This document shows, in pieces, positions 28,012-36,817 of a DNA stretch of 64,000 nucleotides. Location of the stretch: contig NZ_LVEG02000004.1 of NCBI RefSeq assembly GCF_001614315.2, positions 310,001 to 374,000 on the forward strand, in the 5' to 3' direction. The position numbers and the translations under genes were made by a program. The notes beneath the pieces were generated by a model. It was not told the DNA's origin and did not search any database. It saw only the letters and a list, made by a program, of their open reading frames with translations. The stretch is from Halofilum ochraceum. Its GTDB lineage: Bacteria > Pseudomonadota > Gammaproteobacteria > XJ16 > Halofilaceae. Within the stretch, counting starts at the first letter, position 1. Each line of letters opens with the position of its first letter.

Positions 28012-28938
28012 ATGAATGCGGATCCGGGGGCGGGCGTCGCGCTGATCGAAGACGAAATCGTGCCGGTGGCGGAAGCACGGCTGCCGATCCTCGACTGGGG
28101 CTTTCTGCATTCCGATGCGACTTATGATGTCGCGCATGTATGGCAGGGGCGTTTCTTCCGCCTGGAAGAGCACCTCGACCGCTTTTTCGCGGGAATGGAC
28201 GCGCTGCGCATGTACATCCCGCACGACCGCGAGGCGGTAAGTAACCGCTTGCACGACCTGGTTGCGGCTTCGGGTCTGCGCGATGCCTATGTCGAGATGA
28301 TCTGCACCCGGGGCCAGCCGCGAGCGGGGTCACGGGATCCGCGCACCTGCACGAACCGCTTTCTTGCATTCGCGGTCCCGTTCGTATGGATCGCCGACCC
28401 GGCGAAACAGGAAACCGGGCTGCATCTCACGATCAGCCGCATGCAGCGCATTCCGCCGGCCTCGGTGGATCCGACGGTCAAGAATTACCACTGGCTGGAT
28501 ATGGTGCAGGCACTGTTCGAGGCCTATGATCGCGGCGCCGAGACCGCCATTACCGTGGATGCGGAAGACAACGTCGTGGAAGGCCCCGGTTTCAACCTCT
28601 TCGTAGTGCAGGGCGGTGATCTCGCGACTCCGGCGACCGGTGTCCTGCCGGGGGTGACGCGCCGTACCGTGATCGAACTTGGAGATGCGCACGGCCGCGG
28701 CGTGCAGGCGCAATCCGTCCGTGCCGACACGGTGCGTGGTGCCGACGAGGTGTTCATCACGAGCACCGCTGGCGGGGTGATGCCGGTCACGCGCGTCGAT
28801 GGCGCGTTGATCGGCGACGGAAAACCGGGGCCGGTTACCCGGGCCCTGCGCGATGCGTACTGGCGGCTGCACGAGGAGCCATGGTACACGCAGGCGGTAA
28901 GCTATGAACGTGCTGCGGGAGTCCGCCATGGCGACTGA
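28012..28938 (+). CDS. Class IV PLP aminotransferase (branched-chain/D-amino-acid type)
   Basis: A 308-residue fold-type IV PLP enzyme. The Schiff-base Lys is about residue 157 in TVKNYHWLDMVQA; a Glu (NVVEGPGFNLFVV) contacts the PLP ring nitrogen; GVLPGVTRRTVIEL forms the phosphate loop. The start of the fold (RLPILDWGFLHSDATYDV) matches ilvE and D-amino-acid transaminase relatives. Substrate specificity cannot be set by eye. It overlaps the next gene by 11 bases, so the two are translationally coupled. Confidence 0.85.
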   Translation: MNADPGAGVALIEDEIVPVAEARLPILDWGFLHSDATYDVAHVWQGRFFRLEEHLDRFFAGMDALRMYIPHDREAVSNRLHDLVAASGLRDAYVEMICTRGQPRAGSRDPRTCTNRFLAFAVPFVWIADPAKQETGLHLTISRMQRIPPASVDPTVKNYHWLDMVQALFEAYDRGAETAITVDAEDNVVEGPGFNLFVVQGGDLATPATGVLPGVTRRTVIELGDAHGRGVQAQSVRADTVRGADEVFITSTAGGVMPVTRVDGALIGDGKPGPVTRALRDAYWRLHEEPWYTQAVSYERAAGVRHGD

Positions 28939-29404
28939 GGCATCGACAGAGCAGATCGTTCAGGCAACGCTCGAAGACAGTCGTTATGCCGTGCTGGCGA
29001 CGGAATCCGGCGGACAGCCCCATGCCAGTCTCATGGCCTTTGGCGTGATCGACGGTGGCCGGGAACTGGTGTTCGCGACCTATCGAAGCACGCGCAAGCA
29101 CCGCAATCTTGAAGTCAATCCGCGCGTCGCGCTTCTGATCGATCATCGCGAAACGGCGTGGCTGCGAGCGGGCCGGCGCCTCGCCTTGACCGCGATCGGC
29201 AGTGCGTATGCGATCCCCGAGCGGGAGATTGAGCCCGCACGCGAAACCCTTGTCTCGAGGCATCCCGATCTCGAAGGGTTTGTTCACGACGCGGATTGCG
29301 TGCTCATGCGGCTGGTCGTCGAGTGGTATCAGGTCGCTGGCGGTATCGACGATATCGGCTGGTGCAGCGCGGAAGCACTCGGGGCGGGCAGGCCGACCGC
29401 CTGA
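28928..29404 (+). CDS. Pyridoxamine 5'-phosphate oxidase-fold protein
   Basis: A 158-residue split-barrel flavin- or haem-binding protein of the PNPOx-like superfamily (YRSTRKHRNLEVNPRVALLI is typical). Specific PdxH substrate residues are not evident, so a generic FMN/F420-like reductase or haem-utilisation role is equally possible. The ATG at 28928 is chosen for the GGGAG 8 bases ahead, and it overlaps the aminotransferase stop by 11 bases. The coupling to a PLP enzyme is suggestive of B6-related chemistry but does not prove it. Confidence 0.78.
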   Translation: MATEASTEQIVQATLEDSRYAVLATESGGQPHASLMAFGVIDGGRELVFATYRSTRKHRNLEVNPRVALLIDHRETAWLRAGRRLALTAIGSAYAIPEREIEPARETLVSRHPDLEGFVHDADCVLMRLVVEWYQVAGGIDDIGWCSAEALGAGRPTA

Positions 29405-29536
29405 TCGCACCCCCGCGGCCCCAGAGCCGCGAGGGTTCACGCGGCGTTGTTGAACCGGGAGGGGCTGGCGGGCCCGAACCCTCCCCGGGGCGCGGTCTTT
29501 TGATGTCGGGTGCCCCGAAACCATTGGGATCGTTCC

Positions 29537-30742
29537 ATGGAGACCCCGATCATATTCACGACCCTGGGCGCGTTGCTGCTGGGTGGCCTTGCGGTCGAGT
29601 GGGCCGGGCGCCATCTGCCACTGCCCCGGGTCACGCTGTTGATCCTGTTTGGTGTGCTGATCGGGCCGGAGGTCCTTGATCTGCTGCCAACCGGTGCCTC
29701 CGAACGCTGGTTCGAACCGGTCACGACGCTCGCGCTGGTGATGGTCGGTTTCCTGGTCGGGGAGCGTTTCTCGATCGATCGCCTGCGTGTCCGCGGGCGG
29801 GCCGTGTTGACGATCTCGGTGATCGAGGCACTGGGCACGGCGCTGCTGGTGACGCTCGGGATGCTCATGTTCGGCGTGTCGCTGCCGGTCGCGCTGCTGC
29901 TCGGCGGTATAGCGCCCGCGACCGCGCCGGCTTCAACCTATGACGTCGTCCATGAAAGCGGGGCCGAAGGGCCGTTTACCGAAACCCTGCTCGGTGTCGT
30001 TGGTGTCGATGACGCCTGGTGCCTCGTGATCTTCAGTCTGGCGGCGGCTGCCGCGGCGACGCTCGGGGGAGAGGGGGGCGGTGGCGTATTCATCGTCGAG
30101 GCCGTGCGCGAGATCGGTGGCGGTATCCTGCTCGGCGTGATTCTTGGTCTTGCCGCCGGACTGCTGACGCAGCGTATCGCCCCCGGTGAACCCACTTTGC
30201 TCGAGGCGGCGGCGATCGTATTGCTGACCGCCGGTCTGGCCACGCTGTTCGACCTCTCATTCGTGCTGACCGCGATCGTGCTCGGGGCGGTCATGACCAA
30301 TGTCGCCCGCCACCACGACAGCGCATTCCATGAGATCGAGCATCTCGAGTGGCCGTTCATGCTGTTGTTCTTCGTGCTGGCGGGGGCATCGCTGCACATA
30401 GAGGCACTGGTGGGGATCGGTGCCCTCGGGCTCATCTATGTCGCGCTGCGGGTGATCGGCAAGGTCGTTGGTGCCGGGGTCGGGGCGAGGATGGCCGGTG
30501 CGCAGCGCGCTATCCGCGACTGGACCGGGCTCGCGCTGCTGCCACAGGCTGGCGTCGCGCTCGGGCTGGCGCTGCTCGCCGACCAGCGTTTCCCCGAACT
30601 GGGGGAAACGCTGCTCCCTCTGGTCATCGCCTCGACCGTTGTATTCGAACTGCTGGGGCCGGCGGCCACGCGCATGGCGTTGCAGCGCAGCGGTGAGACG
30701 GCAAAGGCGTATGACGGTTCAGACGGTGACAGCAGGTCCTGA
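29537..30742 (+). CDS. Monovalent cation:proton antiporter (CPA2/Kef-like)
   Basis: A 401-residue integral membrane protein with about 12 helices and no cytosolic RCK/TrkA domain. The paired acidic motif in GVVGVDDAWCLVI matches the ion-binding DD of electrogenic Na+/H+ antiporters. The preceding LLGGIAPATAPASTYDVVHE is the unwound-helix region. It likely exchanges Na+ or K+ for H+ and helps a halophile handle salt and pH. The ATG at 29537 is preferred over a GTG at 29510, since it begins just before the first helix. It is convergent with the GABA-type aminotransferase gene. Confidence 0.88.
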   Translation: METPIIFTTLGALLLGGLAVEWAGRHLPLPRVTLLILFGVLIGPEVLDLLPTGASERWFEPVTTLALVMVGFLVGERFSIDRLRVRGRAVLTISVIEALGTALLVTLGMLMFGVSLPVALLLGGIAPATAPASTYDVVHESGAEGPFTETLLGVVGVDDAWCLVIFSLAAAAAATLGGEGGGGVFIVEAVREIGGGILLGVILGLAAGLLTQRIAPGEPTLLEAAAIVLLTAGLATLFDLSFVLTAIVLGAVMTNVARHHDSAFHEIEHLEWPFMLLFFVLAGASLHIEALVGIGALGLIYVALRVIGKVVGAGVGARMAGAQRAIRDWTGLALLPQAGVALGLALLADQRFPELGETLLPLVIASTVVFELLGPAATRMALQRSGETAKAYDGSDGDSRS

Positions 30743-30812
30743 GCCGAAGCGTCACTGGATGGGGGGCATGATGTTGCCGTGGACCCTGGCACCCGCTCGC
30801 GGCGATCCAGAG

Positions 30813-30834
30813 TCCGCTTGCGTTCTCAAGCGGA
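30813..30834. terminator. Hairpin between convergent genes
   Basis: TCCGCTTG and CAAGCGGA form a perfect 8-bp stem with a 6-base loop, 71 bases after the antiporter stop and 45 bases from the stop of the facing aminotransferase gene. No clear T tract follows on either strand, so termination is only possible. Confidence 0.35.
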
Positions 30835-30878
30835 AACCCGGGAAGCCGCCGCGGTGACGGCTCCCCGGAGCGTATCCT

Positions 30879-32177
30879 TCAACCAGTCGCCTGCGCCTTG
30901 CTGCTGGTCAATTCCTCAATGGCCTGTTCGATGATGCCGAGGCCTTCCTCGAGGACATTCTCGTCGACCGTGACCGGCACGAGATTGCGGATCGTATTGC
31001 CGTAGAAGCCGCACGACAGCAGGATCAGACCGCGCTCGCGCGCTTTGGCCACGACCGCCTGCGTGAGTTGCGCATCGGGCGTATTCGACTTCTTGTCGGT
31101 GACCAGGTCGAATGCGGTCATGCCACCGAGATTGCGTACATGCTCTACGCACTCGAAGCGCTCACGCCATTCGCCGTAACGCTTGACCAACTGCTCACCC
31201 AGCTTGCGGCTGCGCTCGAGGATGTTCTCCTCCTCGATGACGTCGAGAACCGCCAGCGCTGCGGCGCATGAGACCGGATTGCCGGCGTAGGTGCCACCGA
31301 GCGAATTGGGCCCGGACGCGTCCATGACCTCCGCGGTGCCGACGACTGCCGACAACGGCATACCATCGGCAAGGCTCTTCGCCATGGTGACGATATCGGG
31401 CTGTACCCCGCTGTGCTCGATCGCGAACAGTTTGCCGGTCCGTGCAAAGCCGCACTGGACCTCGTCGGCGATCAGCATGATGCCGTGTTCGTCACAGATG
31501 GCGCGCAGGGACTCCAGGAAGGACTTCGATGCAATGTGGAAGCCGCCTTCGCCCTGCACGGGTTCGATCACGATCGCCGCGGTGCGATGCGGTGCGATAT
31601 CCGTCTTGAACAGGGTCTTCAGCGCGTGCAGCGAGTCTTCTTCGCTGATGCCGTAATAGGGCATCGGGAACGGCGCCCGGAAGACATCGCCGGGCATCGG
31701 CCCGAAATCGTTCTTGTACGGCAGCACCTTGCCGGTCATCGCCAGGGTCATCATGGTGCGGCCGTGGAAACCGCCGTCGAAGCCGATGATGCCGCTGCGG
31801 CCGGTGGCGGCCCGCGCGACCTTGACGGCGTTTTCCAGCGCCTCGGCGCCGGAATTGACCAGCATGGCCTTGCGCTCGCCGCGCGCGGGGGTGACTTCGC
31901 ACAGGCGCTGGCAAAGCTCCACGTAGGGCGCGTAAGGCATCACCGTCTGGCAGGTGTGCATGACCTTGTCGAGCTGGCCCTTGGCGGCCTCGACCACCTT
32001 CGGGTGGCGATGCCCCAGGTTCAGGACGCCGATCCCGCCGCCGAAGTCGATGAAGCGATTGCCGTCCGCGTCCCAGACCTCGGCATTCTCCGCGTGATCG
32101 GCGAACGCCGTCGCGCCGCTGGCGGCGCCGGCGGCGACGTAGCGTTTCTTCAGTTCATTCAGTTCCGCATTGTTCAT
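30879..32177 (-). CDS. gabT: 4-aminobutyrate aminotransferase-type class III aminotransferase
   Basis: A 432-residue fold-type I enzyme that most likely converts GABA and 2-oxoglutarate to succinate semialdehyde and glutamate. PLP Lys267 lies in DIVTMAKSLADGMPLSAVVG; the cofactor Asp is in LIADEVQCGFARTG; the phosphate loop is MLVNSGAEALENAVKVA. The length fits GabT/PuuE. GGGAG 8 bases ahead supports the start at 32177. It is preceded in the same direction by an XRE-cupin regulator of the PuuR type, which controls GABA and putrescine genes in E. coli, supporting a GABA or polyamine role. Confidence 0.9.
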   Translation of the reverse strand: MNNAELNELKKRYVAAGAASGATAFADHAENAEVWDADGNRFIDFGGGIGVLNLGHRHPKVVEAAKGQLDKVMHTCQTVMPYAPYVELCQRLCEVTPARGERKAMLVNSGAEALENAVKVARAATGRSGIIGFDGGFHGRTMMTLAMTGKVLPYKNDFGPMPGDVFRAPFPMPYYGISEEDSLHALKTLFKTDIAPHRTAAIVIEPVQGEGGFHIASKSFLESLRAICDEHGIMLIADEVQCGFARTGKLFAIEHSGVQPDIVTMAKSLADGMPLSAVVGTAEVMDASGPNSLGGTYAGNPVSCAAALAVLDVIEEENILERSRKLGEQLVKRYGEWRERFECVEHVRNLGGMTAFDLVTDKKSNTPDAQLTQAVVAKARERGLILLSCGFYGNTIRNLVPVTVDENVLEEGLGIIEQAIEELTSSKAQATG

Positions 32178-32324
32178 TACGCTGCTCCCGCGGTGACCAC
32201 CGCTTGCTGGCACGTACGCTCGTGCATTACAGCGCCATTGTAGACCCTCGTGGGCCGTCGATCCTATCGGGGGCATTTCGGGAATCCCCACGGATGCGCC
32301 CACGGGCGGGTCTGCCGGCTTCGT

Positions 32325-32903
32325 TCAGTAGACCGGCGGCGAAATCACCCAGATTACGATCGTGGTCTCATCCCCCGGGTTCTGCCATCGGTAGCGTTCA
32401 CCGCTGAAGCGGAAACTGTCGCCCGTCTCGAGGTCGAAAGTCCGGTCATCGAGGAACAGCCGCAGCCGACCGCTGACGAGATAACCGGCCTCCTCGGTGT
32501 TGCGGCGCTCGGCGACGGCCATCTCGGCGCCGGGCTCGAACACGCTGCGAAACACCTCGAAACTGCCGCCGAGGTCCGGTGAAAGCAGTTCCTCCACCAG
32601 GCCGCCCTCACGGGCCCCGACCTGTCGCCGGGCGTTGCTCCGGACCACGTACCCGCGCTCTTCCGGCGGGGCCGGGTCATTGATGAAGAACCAGCTCAGC
32701 GGGACATCGAGCGCGCGGGTGACCTGCTGCAGATCGGCGACCGAGATCTCCGACAGCCCGCGTTCCACCTGACTGAGGAACCCGACCGAGCGCCCCGTGG
32801 CCGCGGCCAGTTTCTTGATCGTGATGCGCTTGAGCCGCCGCAGGCGGCGGATGTCCTGGCCAACGCTCGCGCGGATCCGTTGTCCATCCGTGGCCGGTGT
32901 CAT
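32325..32903 (-). CDS. XRE-family regulator with C-terminal cupin domain (PuuR-like)
   Basis: A 192-residue DNA-binding regulator. Residues 14-70 form the helix-turn-helix (LAAATGRSVGFLSQVERGLS), and residues 105-190 a cupin sensor domain (SGRLRLFLDDRTFDLETGDS). Related proteins control amino-acid, polyamine or betaine catabolism. GGGAGG lies about 8 bases before the ATG. It diverges from the dimethylglycine-dehydrogenase-like gene and lies upstream of the GABA-type aminotransferase in the same direction. Two palindromes in the shared promoter region (32928-32959) are candidate operators, so it may control both directions. Confidence 0.9.
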   Translation of the reverse strand: MTPATDGQRIRASVGQDIRRLRRLKRITIKKLAAATGRSVGFLSQVERGLSEISVADLQQVTRALDVPLSWFFINDPAPPEERGYVVRSNARRQVGAREGGLVEELLSPDLGGSFEVFRSVFEPGAEMAVAERRNTEEAGYLVSGRLRLFLDDRTFDLETGDSFRFSGERYRWQNPGDETTIVIWVISPPVY

Positions 32904-32927
32904 GGGGTACCTCCCTGTCGATATGGT

Positions 32928-32959
32928 GAAAATATTGGTATTTTCTTCACGTACGTGAA
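32928..32959. promoter_or_regulatory. Two abutting palindromes in the XRE-cupin / dehydrogenase promoter region
   Basis: GAAAATA-TTGG-TATTTTC (32928-32945) is a perfect 7-base inverted repeat, and TTCACGTACGTGAA (32946-32959) a perfect 14-base palindrome that directly follows it. A further ATTTTCA lies just downstream. This AT-rich patch stands out from the GC-rich surroundings and is the natural operator zone of the regulator. Confidence 0.6.
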
Positions 32960-33061
32960 ATTTTCAAGCCATGATGGGTGCCGGCCCGATTCGCAGGGGC
33001 GGGCACACTCGCCCGCTCGTGACGAAGTGCGCGGGTTTCGCAACCGTAATGGGGGTAATCC

Positions 33062-35503
33062 ATGACAAAGCTTCTTCCCGGGCGCGCGCAGGTCGTGATC
33101 GTCGGCGGCGGCGCTGTCGGCTGCTCGGTGGCCTACCATCTTGCCCACCGTGGCTGGCGCGATGTTCTGCTGCTGGAGCGGGACCAGCTTACCAGCGGCA
33201 CCACCTGGCACGCCGCCGGCCTGGTCGGGCAGCTGCGCGCGACGCCGAATATGACCCGGCTCGCACAGTACGGCACGGAACTCTACGGTGCTCTCGAGGC
33301 CGAGACCGGCCAGCCCACGGGGTTCCTGCAGCGCGGCTCGATCATGCTGGCAAGTTCGGATGGTCGCATGGATGAAATCCGCCGCGCGCACTCGACTGCG
33401 AACTGTTTTGGCCTCGAAACGCATCTGCTGGCCCCGGAAGAGATCCAGGAGCGCTGGCCGCTTGTCGATACCGAGGGGGTGCGCGGCGGAATCTGGCTGC
33501 CGAAGGACGGCCAGATCAACCCGGCGGATCTGACCCAGGCACTGGCCCGCGGGGCGCGCCAGCACGGTGTGACCGTACGTGAGCGTACACCCGTGCGCGG
33601 AATCCGGCGCGCAAATGGCCGGGTGGCCGGCGTCGATACCGACGAGGGCACGGTCGAGGCCGAATATGTTGTCAACTGTGCCGGCATGTGGGGCCGCGAG
33701 CTCGGGCGTATGGCCGATGTGGACGTGCCGCTGCACGCGGCCGAGCACTTCTACGTCGTGACCGAGAACCTGGCCGAGCCCCCCGGCGCGCTGCCGGTCC
33801 TGCGGGACCCGGATCATGCGATTTACTTCAAGGAGGATGCCGGCAAGCTGCTGGTCGGCATGTTCGAGCCGGTCGCGAAGCCCTGGGGCATGGATGGCAT
33901 CCCCGAAGACAGTTCTTTCACGCAACTGCCTGAGGACTGGGATCACCTCGCCCCGCAGCTGGAGGCCGCGATGGAGCGGGTACCCGCGGTCGGCGAGGCG
34001 GGGATCCAGCTGTTCTTCAACGGCCCGGAGAGCTTTACCCCGGACGACCGCTATCTGCTGGGTGAGACGCCCGAACTGCCGGGCTTTTTCGTCGCCAGCG
34101 GTTTCAACTCCGTGGGCGTGCAGTCGGCGGGCGGGGCCGGGCGCGTGCTCGCGGACTGGATCGTCGACGGCCATCCGCCCATGGACCTGTCCGACGTCGA
34201 TATCCGGCGCATGCTTGGATTCCAGAACAACCGCAACTACCTGCATGACCGGACCGTCGAGGGTCTGGGGCTGTTGTACGCGATGCACTGGCCGTATCGC
34301 CAGTACGAGACGGCCCGCAATGTGCGCCGTTCGCCCCTGCATGACCGCCTCGCCGCGCGCGGTGCCGCCTTCGGCGAAGCCGCCGGCTGGGAGCGGCCGG
34401 ACTTCTACGGCGACCCCGGTACGACGCCGACCTACGACTACAGTTTCGGTCGCCCCGGCTGGTTCGAGGATCACGCCGCCGAGCACCGCGCGGCCCGCGA
34501 GGACCTGGTGCTGTTCGACCAGAGCGCCTTCGCCAAGCTGCTGGTGCAGGGCCCGGATGCCGAGGCGGCGCTGCAGTGGGTCAGCTCCGCCCGCGTGGAC
34601 GTCGAACCCGGGCGCTCGATCTATACGCTGCTGCTCAACGCGCGCGGCGGGATCGAGTCGGACGTGACCATCACCCGCCTGGACGAAGAGCGGTTCCTGA
34701 TCGTCTCCCCCGCGACCGCCCAGCGCCGCGACCATGAGTGGTTGCGCGCGAACCTGTCGCGAGACCTGCACGTCACGGTCACCGACACCACCTCGTCCGA
34801 GGCCGTCATGGGCCTCATGGGCCCGCGTTCGCGTGACTTCTTGCAGGCCCTCACCGGTGCCGACCTGTCCAATGAGGCCTGTCCATTCGGGCACTTCGTC
34901 GAGCTCGATATCGGTTATGCCCGCGTACGGGCCGTGCGTATGACCTACGTCGGCGAACTCGGCTGGGAACTCTACGTGCCGACCGAATTCGCCGCCGGCG
35001 TGTTCGACACGATCATGGGCCAGGCCGACGCACCGCGGCTGGCCGGTTTCCACGCGTTGCACTCCCTGCGCACCGAATCGGGCTATCGCCACTGGGGCCA
35101 TGATATTACCGACGAGGACGACCCGCTGGCCGCGGGCCTCGGCTTCGCGGTCGCGCGCGACAAGGATTTCATCGGCCGCGAGGCGGTGGATGCGCTGCGC
35201 GAACAGCACCGTTCGAAACGGCTGGTCTCGATCCGCCTCGATGACCCGGAACCACTGCTGTTTCACGACGAACCCATCCGGCTCGACGGCCGGATCGTCG
35301 GGCGCACGACCTCTGGCCGCTATGGGCACAGCGTGGGGGCCGCAGTCGCGCTCGGCTGGGTCGAGCATCCGGATGGGGCGCATATCGACGCCAACTTCCT
35401 TGAAGGCGATGGCTTCGAGGTCGAGGTCGCCGGTGAGCCGGTGGCGGCGCGGCTATCGCTGAAGCCGTTTTACGATCCGCGGCGTGAGCGGGTGAAAGGC
35501 TGA
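33062..35503 (+). CDS. Dimethylglycine/sarcosine dehydrogenase-like flavoprotein with GcvT domain
   Basis: An 813-residue two-domain enzyme. The N-terminal DAO/FAD domain carries GGGAVG (15-20) and TSGTTWHAAGLVG, in which His50 corresponds to the His that binds FAD covalently in dimethylglycine dehydrogenase. The C-terminal half (from about residue 430) is a folate-binding aminomethyltransferase (GcvT) domain, with TYVGELGWELYVP and SLRTESGYRHWG. It would oxidatively demethylate dimethylglycine, sarcosine or a related N-methyl amine and pass the one-carbon unit to tetrahydrofolate. With two BCCT carriers in the window, betaine-derived substrates are plausible. It is controlled from the region shared with the XRE-cupin gene. 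Confidence 0.88.
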   Translation: MTKLLPGRAQVVIVGGGAVGCSVAYHLAHRGWRDVLLLERDQLTSGTTWHAAGLVGQLRATPNMTRLAQYGTELYGALEAETGQPTGFLQRGSIMLASSDGRMDEIRRAHSTANCFGLETHLLAPEEIQERWPLVDTEGVRGGIWLPKDGQINPADLTQALARGARQHGVTVRERTPVRGIRRANGRVAGVDTDEGTVEAEYVVNCAGMWGRELGRMADVDVPLHAAEHFYVVTENLAEPPGALPVLRDPDHAIYFKEDAGKLLVGMFEPVAKPWGMDGIPEDSSFTQLPEDWDHLAPQLEAAMERVPAVGEAGIQLFFNGPESFTPDDRYLLGETPELPGFFVASGFNSVGVQSAGGAGRVLADWIVDGHPPMDLSDVDIRRMLGFQNNRNYLHDRTVEGLGLLYAMHWPYRQYETARNVRRSPLHDRLAARGAAFGEAAGWERPDFYGDPGTTPTYDYSFGRPGWFEDHAAEHRAAREDLVLFDQSAFAKLLVQGPDAEAALQWVSSARVDVEPGRSIYTLLLNARGGIESDVTITRLDEERFLIVSPATAQRRDHEWLRANLSRDLHVTVTDTTSSEAVMGLMGPRSRDFLQALTGADLSNEACPFGHFVELDIGYARVRAVRMTYVGELGWELYVPTEFAAGVFDTIMGQADAPRLAGFHALHSLRTESGYRHWGHDITDEDDPLAAGLGFAVARDKDFIGREAVDALREQHRSKRLVSIRLDDPEPLLFHDEPIRLDGRIVGRTTSGRYGHSVGAAVALGWVEHPDGAHIDANFLEGDGFEVEVAGEPVAARLSLKPFYDPRRERVKG

Positions 35504-35540
35504 ATCGGATGCCTCGGCCGGGGCGAGTGTCGATTGTTTT

Positions 35541-35577
35541 TCGCGCAGAGCCGCGGTGCTCGCGGAGAGCGCGAAGA
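35541..35577. repeat. Dispersed CGCAGAGCCGCGG-type repeat
   Basis: CGCAGAGCCGCGG followed by a GCGGAGAGCGCGAAG segment resembles the two inverted elements at 57025-57052 and 57228-57261 (shared core CGCAGAGCCGCGG). It lies 37 bases after the dehydrogenase stop. No coding role is seen. Confidence 0.6.
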
Positions 35578-35630
35578 GGGAAAAAAACGGGCGGCGTGGA
35601 GGCATGGAAACTGCCCAAGATGACACCGAC

Positions 35631-35748
35631 GTAGGCGCGTTTTCGCCGAAGGCGAACGCGCGCGGTCTGCGCGGGGCCGGGCGCCGGCGCTTCGGGCGTG
35701 CCGCGCGCATTCGCTCGGTGCGGTGGCGCCGATCGAAGACGCGCCTAC
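35631..35748. repeat. REP-like element, GTAGGCGCG class (copy 1)
   Basis: It begins GTAGGCGCG and contains the stem GCGCGTT..TCGCC-GAA-GGCGA.ACGCGC, and ends with the inverse GCGCCTAC. A shorter copy of the left part is at 51568-51597. The 35504-35877 gap contains this element and the CGCAGAG repeat, with no gene recognised. Confidence 0.7.
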
Positions 35749-35877
35749 GGCAGGCCATAATGCTTCGAGGTACGTAGGCAGGCCTTGACCGGCGCGTGGA
35801 TGGCGGATCGGATGGGTACGCCGGTCGGCGCGCCGGGCAATGCCGGCAGACGCGTCTCCAACTCCCGAACGCCCCGC

Positions 35878-36387
35878 TCAGGAACCCGGGCGCTGCTCAA
35901 GGATGAGCCGCCCGCCGACCTGGCGGAATTCGACCTCGCGCAGGAAGGTCATGCCGAGCAGGATGTCCTCGCCGCCCATGGAGGGATTGATCGAGCCGCG
36001 CACGTCACGGAGCTGGATACCCCCGACGGCGATGCGGTCGATGCGGGTGTTGTAAGCGGTGGTTGCGCCATTGGCCGTCATCACCCGGATTTCGGCGCCC
36101 CGCTCCAGCCCGAGTCGGTCGGCCACGCCCTGCGGAACGGCTACATGGCTCGCTCCGGTATCGACCAGGAACGATACCCGTTGACCATTGATCTGGCCGG
36201 GCACCCGGTAATGTCCACCAGGCCCGGCCTCGAGCTCGATCCGCTGCGGTCCATCGGCGCCGGTCGACAGGTCCCGGTTCGGGTTGTCACGGCGGTCGAC
36301 CAGCGCGTCCATGCCGAACCAGAGCAGGGCGAACAGCAGCGCGAAGGTAGCGATCACCGGTGCCAGCGCCCGCAATGAATCCTGCAT
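35878..36387 (-). CDS. Membrane-anchored retropepsin-like aspartic protease (clan AA)
   Basis: A 169-residue protein with one N-terminal membrane helix (ALAPVIATFALLFALLWFGM) and a periplasmic single-domain aspartic-protease fold. The catalytic motif is FLVDTGASHVAVPQ; further on, the family segments RIDRIAVGGIQLRDVRGSI and DILLGMTFLREVEF are present. It matches the bacterial retropepsin-like family, whose members act as dimers because each chain supplies one Asp. Cellular targets are unknown. It stands alone between repeat-rich spacers. Confidence 0.9.
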   Translation of the reverse strand: MQDSLRALAPVIATFALLFALLWFGMDALVDRRDNPNRDLSTGADGPQRIELEAGPGGHYRVPGQINGQRVSFLVDTGASHVAVPQGVADRLGLERGAEIRVMTANGATTAYNTRIDRIAVGGIQLRDVRGSINPSMGGEDILLGMTFLREVEFRQVGGRLILEQRPGS

Positions 36388-36492
36388 AGTGGTTATTCCG
36401 GTGGAAACGTATCGCCGGCGCGATTATGGCCGGAATGACAGGGATGGTAATCGCCCGGCCGTAGCGGTGCGAGGCGGGTCCGGTATCAGGTG

Positions 36493-36664
36493 GCGCTGTA
36501 GGAGCGGGCTTGCCCGCGAACCGCTATCCAGCGGCGATTATCGCTCTGGCGTCTCGCTGTTTTCATCCCGTGTCCCTATGGCGCCCCCAGCCGTACCGTG
36601 TCGACTGCCTGGTCCCCTGTGGCTGCGGGAAAACGGTTCGCGGGCAAGCCCGCTACTACAGCGC
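36493..36664. repeat. Inverted pair of REP-like hairpins (GTAGGAGCGGGC class)
   Basis: Bases 36493-36523 and 36634-36664 are inverted copies with 30 of 31 bases identical. Each has the GTAG head and the stem GCGGGC-TT-GCCCGC. The 110 bases between them carry no gene. The class resembles the common pseudomonad REP. Confidence 0.78.
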
Positions 36665-36716
36665 CCGAAGCAAATGATCCCGCCCTGACGCCGACTGAAA
36701 ACCGGGAAAAGCGATC

Positions 36717-36804
36717 TCTCGCCAGGACGCCAGGCTCGCCGGGGGACGCATTTCAATTCTGTTTTTTTATTCGTTTTCTTTGCGGGCCTGGCGTCTTGGC
36801 GAGA
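36717..36804. repeat. Inverted TCTCGCCAGGACGCCAGGC repeats around an AT-rich core
   Basis: TCTCGCCAGGACGCCAGGC (36717-36735) and its inverse (36786-36804) match at 18 of 19 positions and flank about 50 bases that include a run of seven T. A diverged relative lies near 57069. The right arm ends 13 bases from the stop of the EamA gene, so it may act as a terminator as well. The rest of the 36388-36817 gap is the REP pair and unassigned sequence. Confidence 0.65.
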
Positions 36805-36817
36805 AAACTTCATGGCA

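Noticed and set aside
32900-35383. An 827-codon minus-strand frame opposite the dimethylglycine-dehydrogenase-like gene
   Set aside because: It is antisense to a well-recognised two-domain enzyme and its composition mirrors the codon use of that gene, not a protein family.
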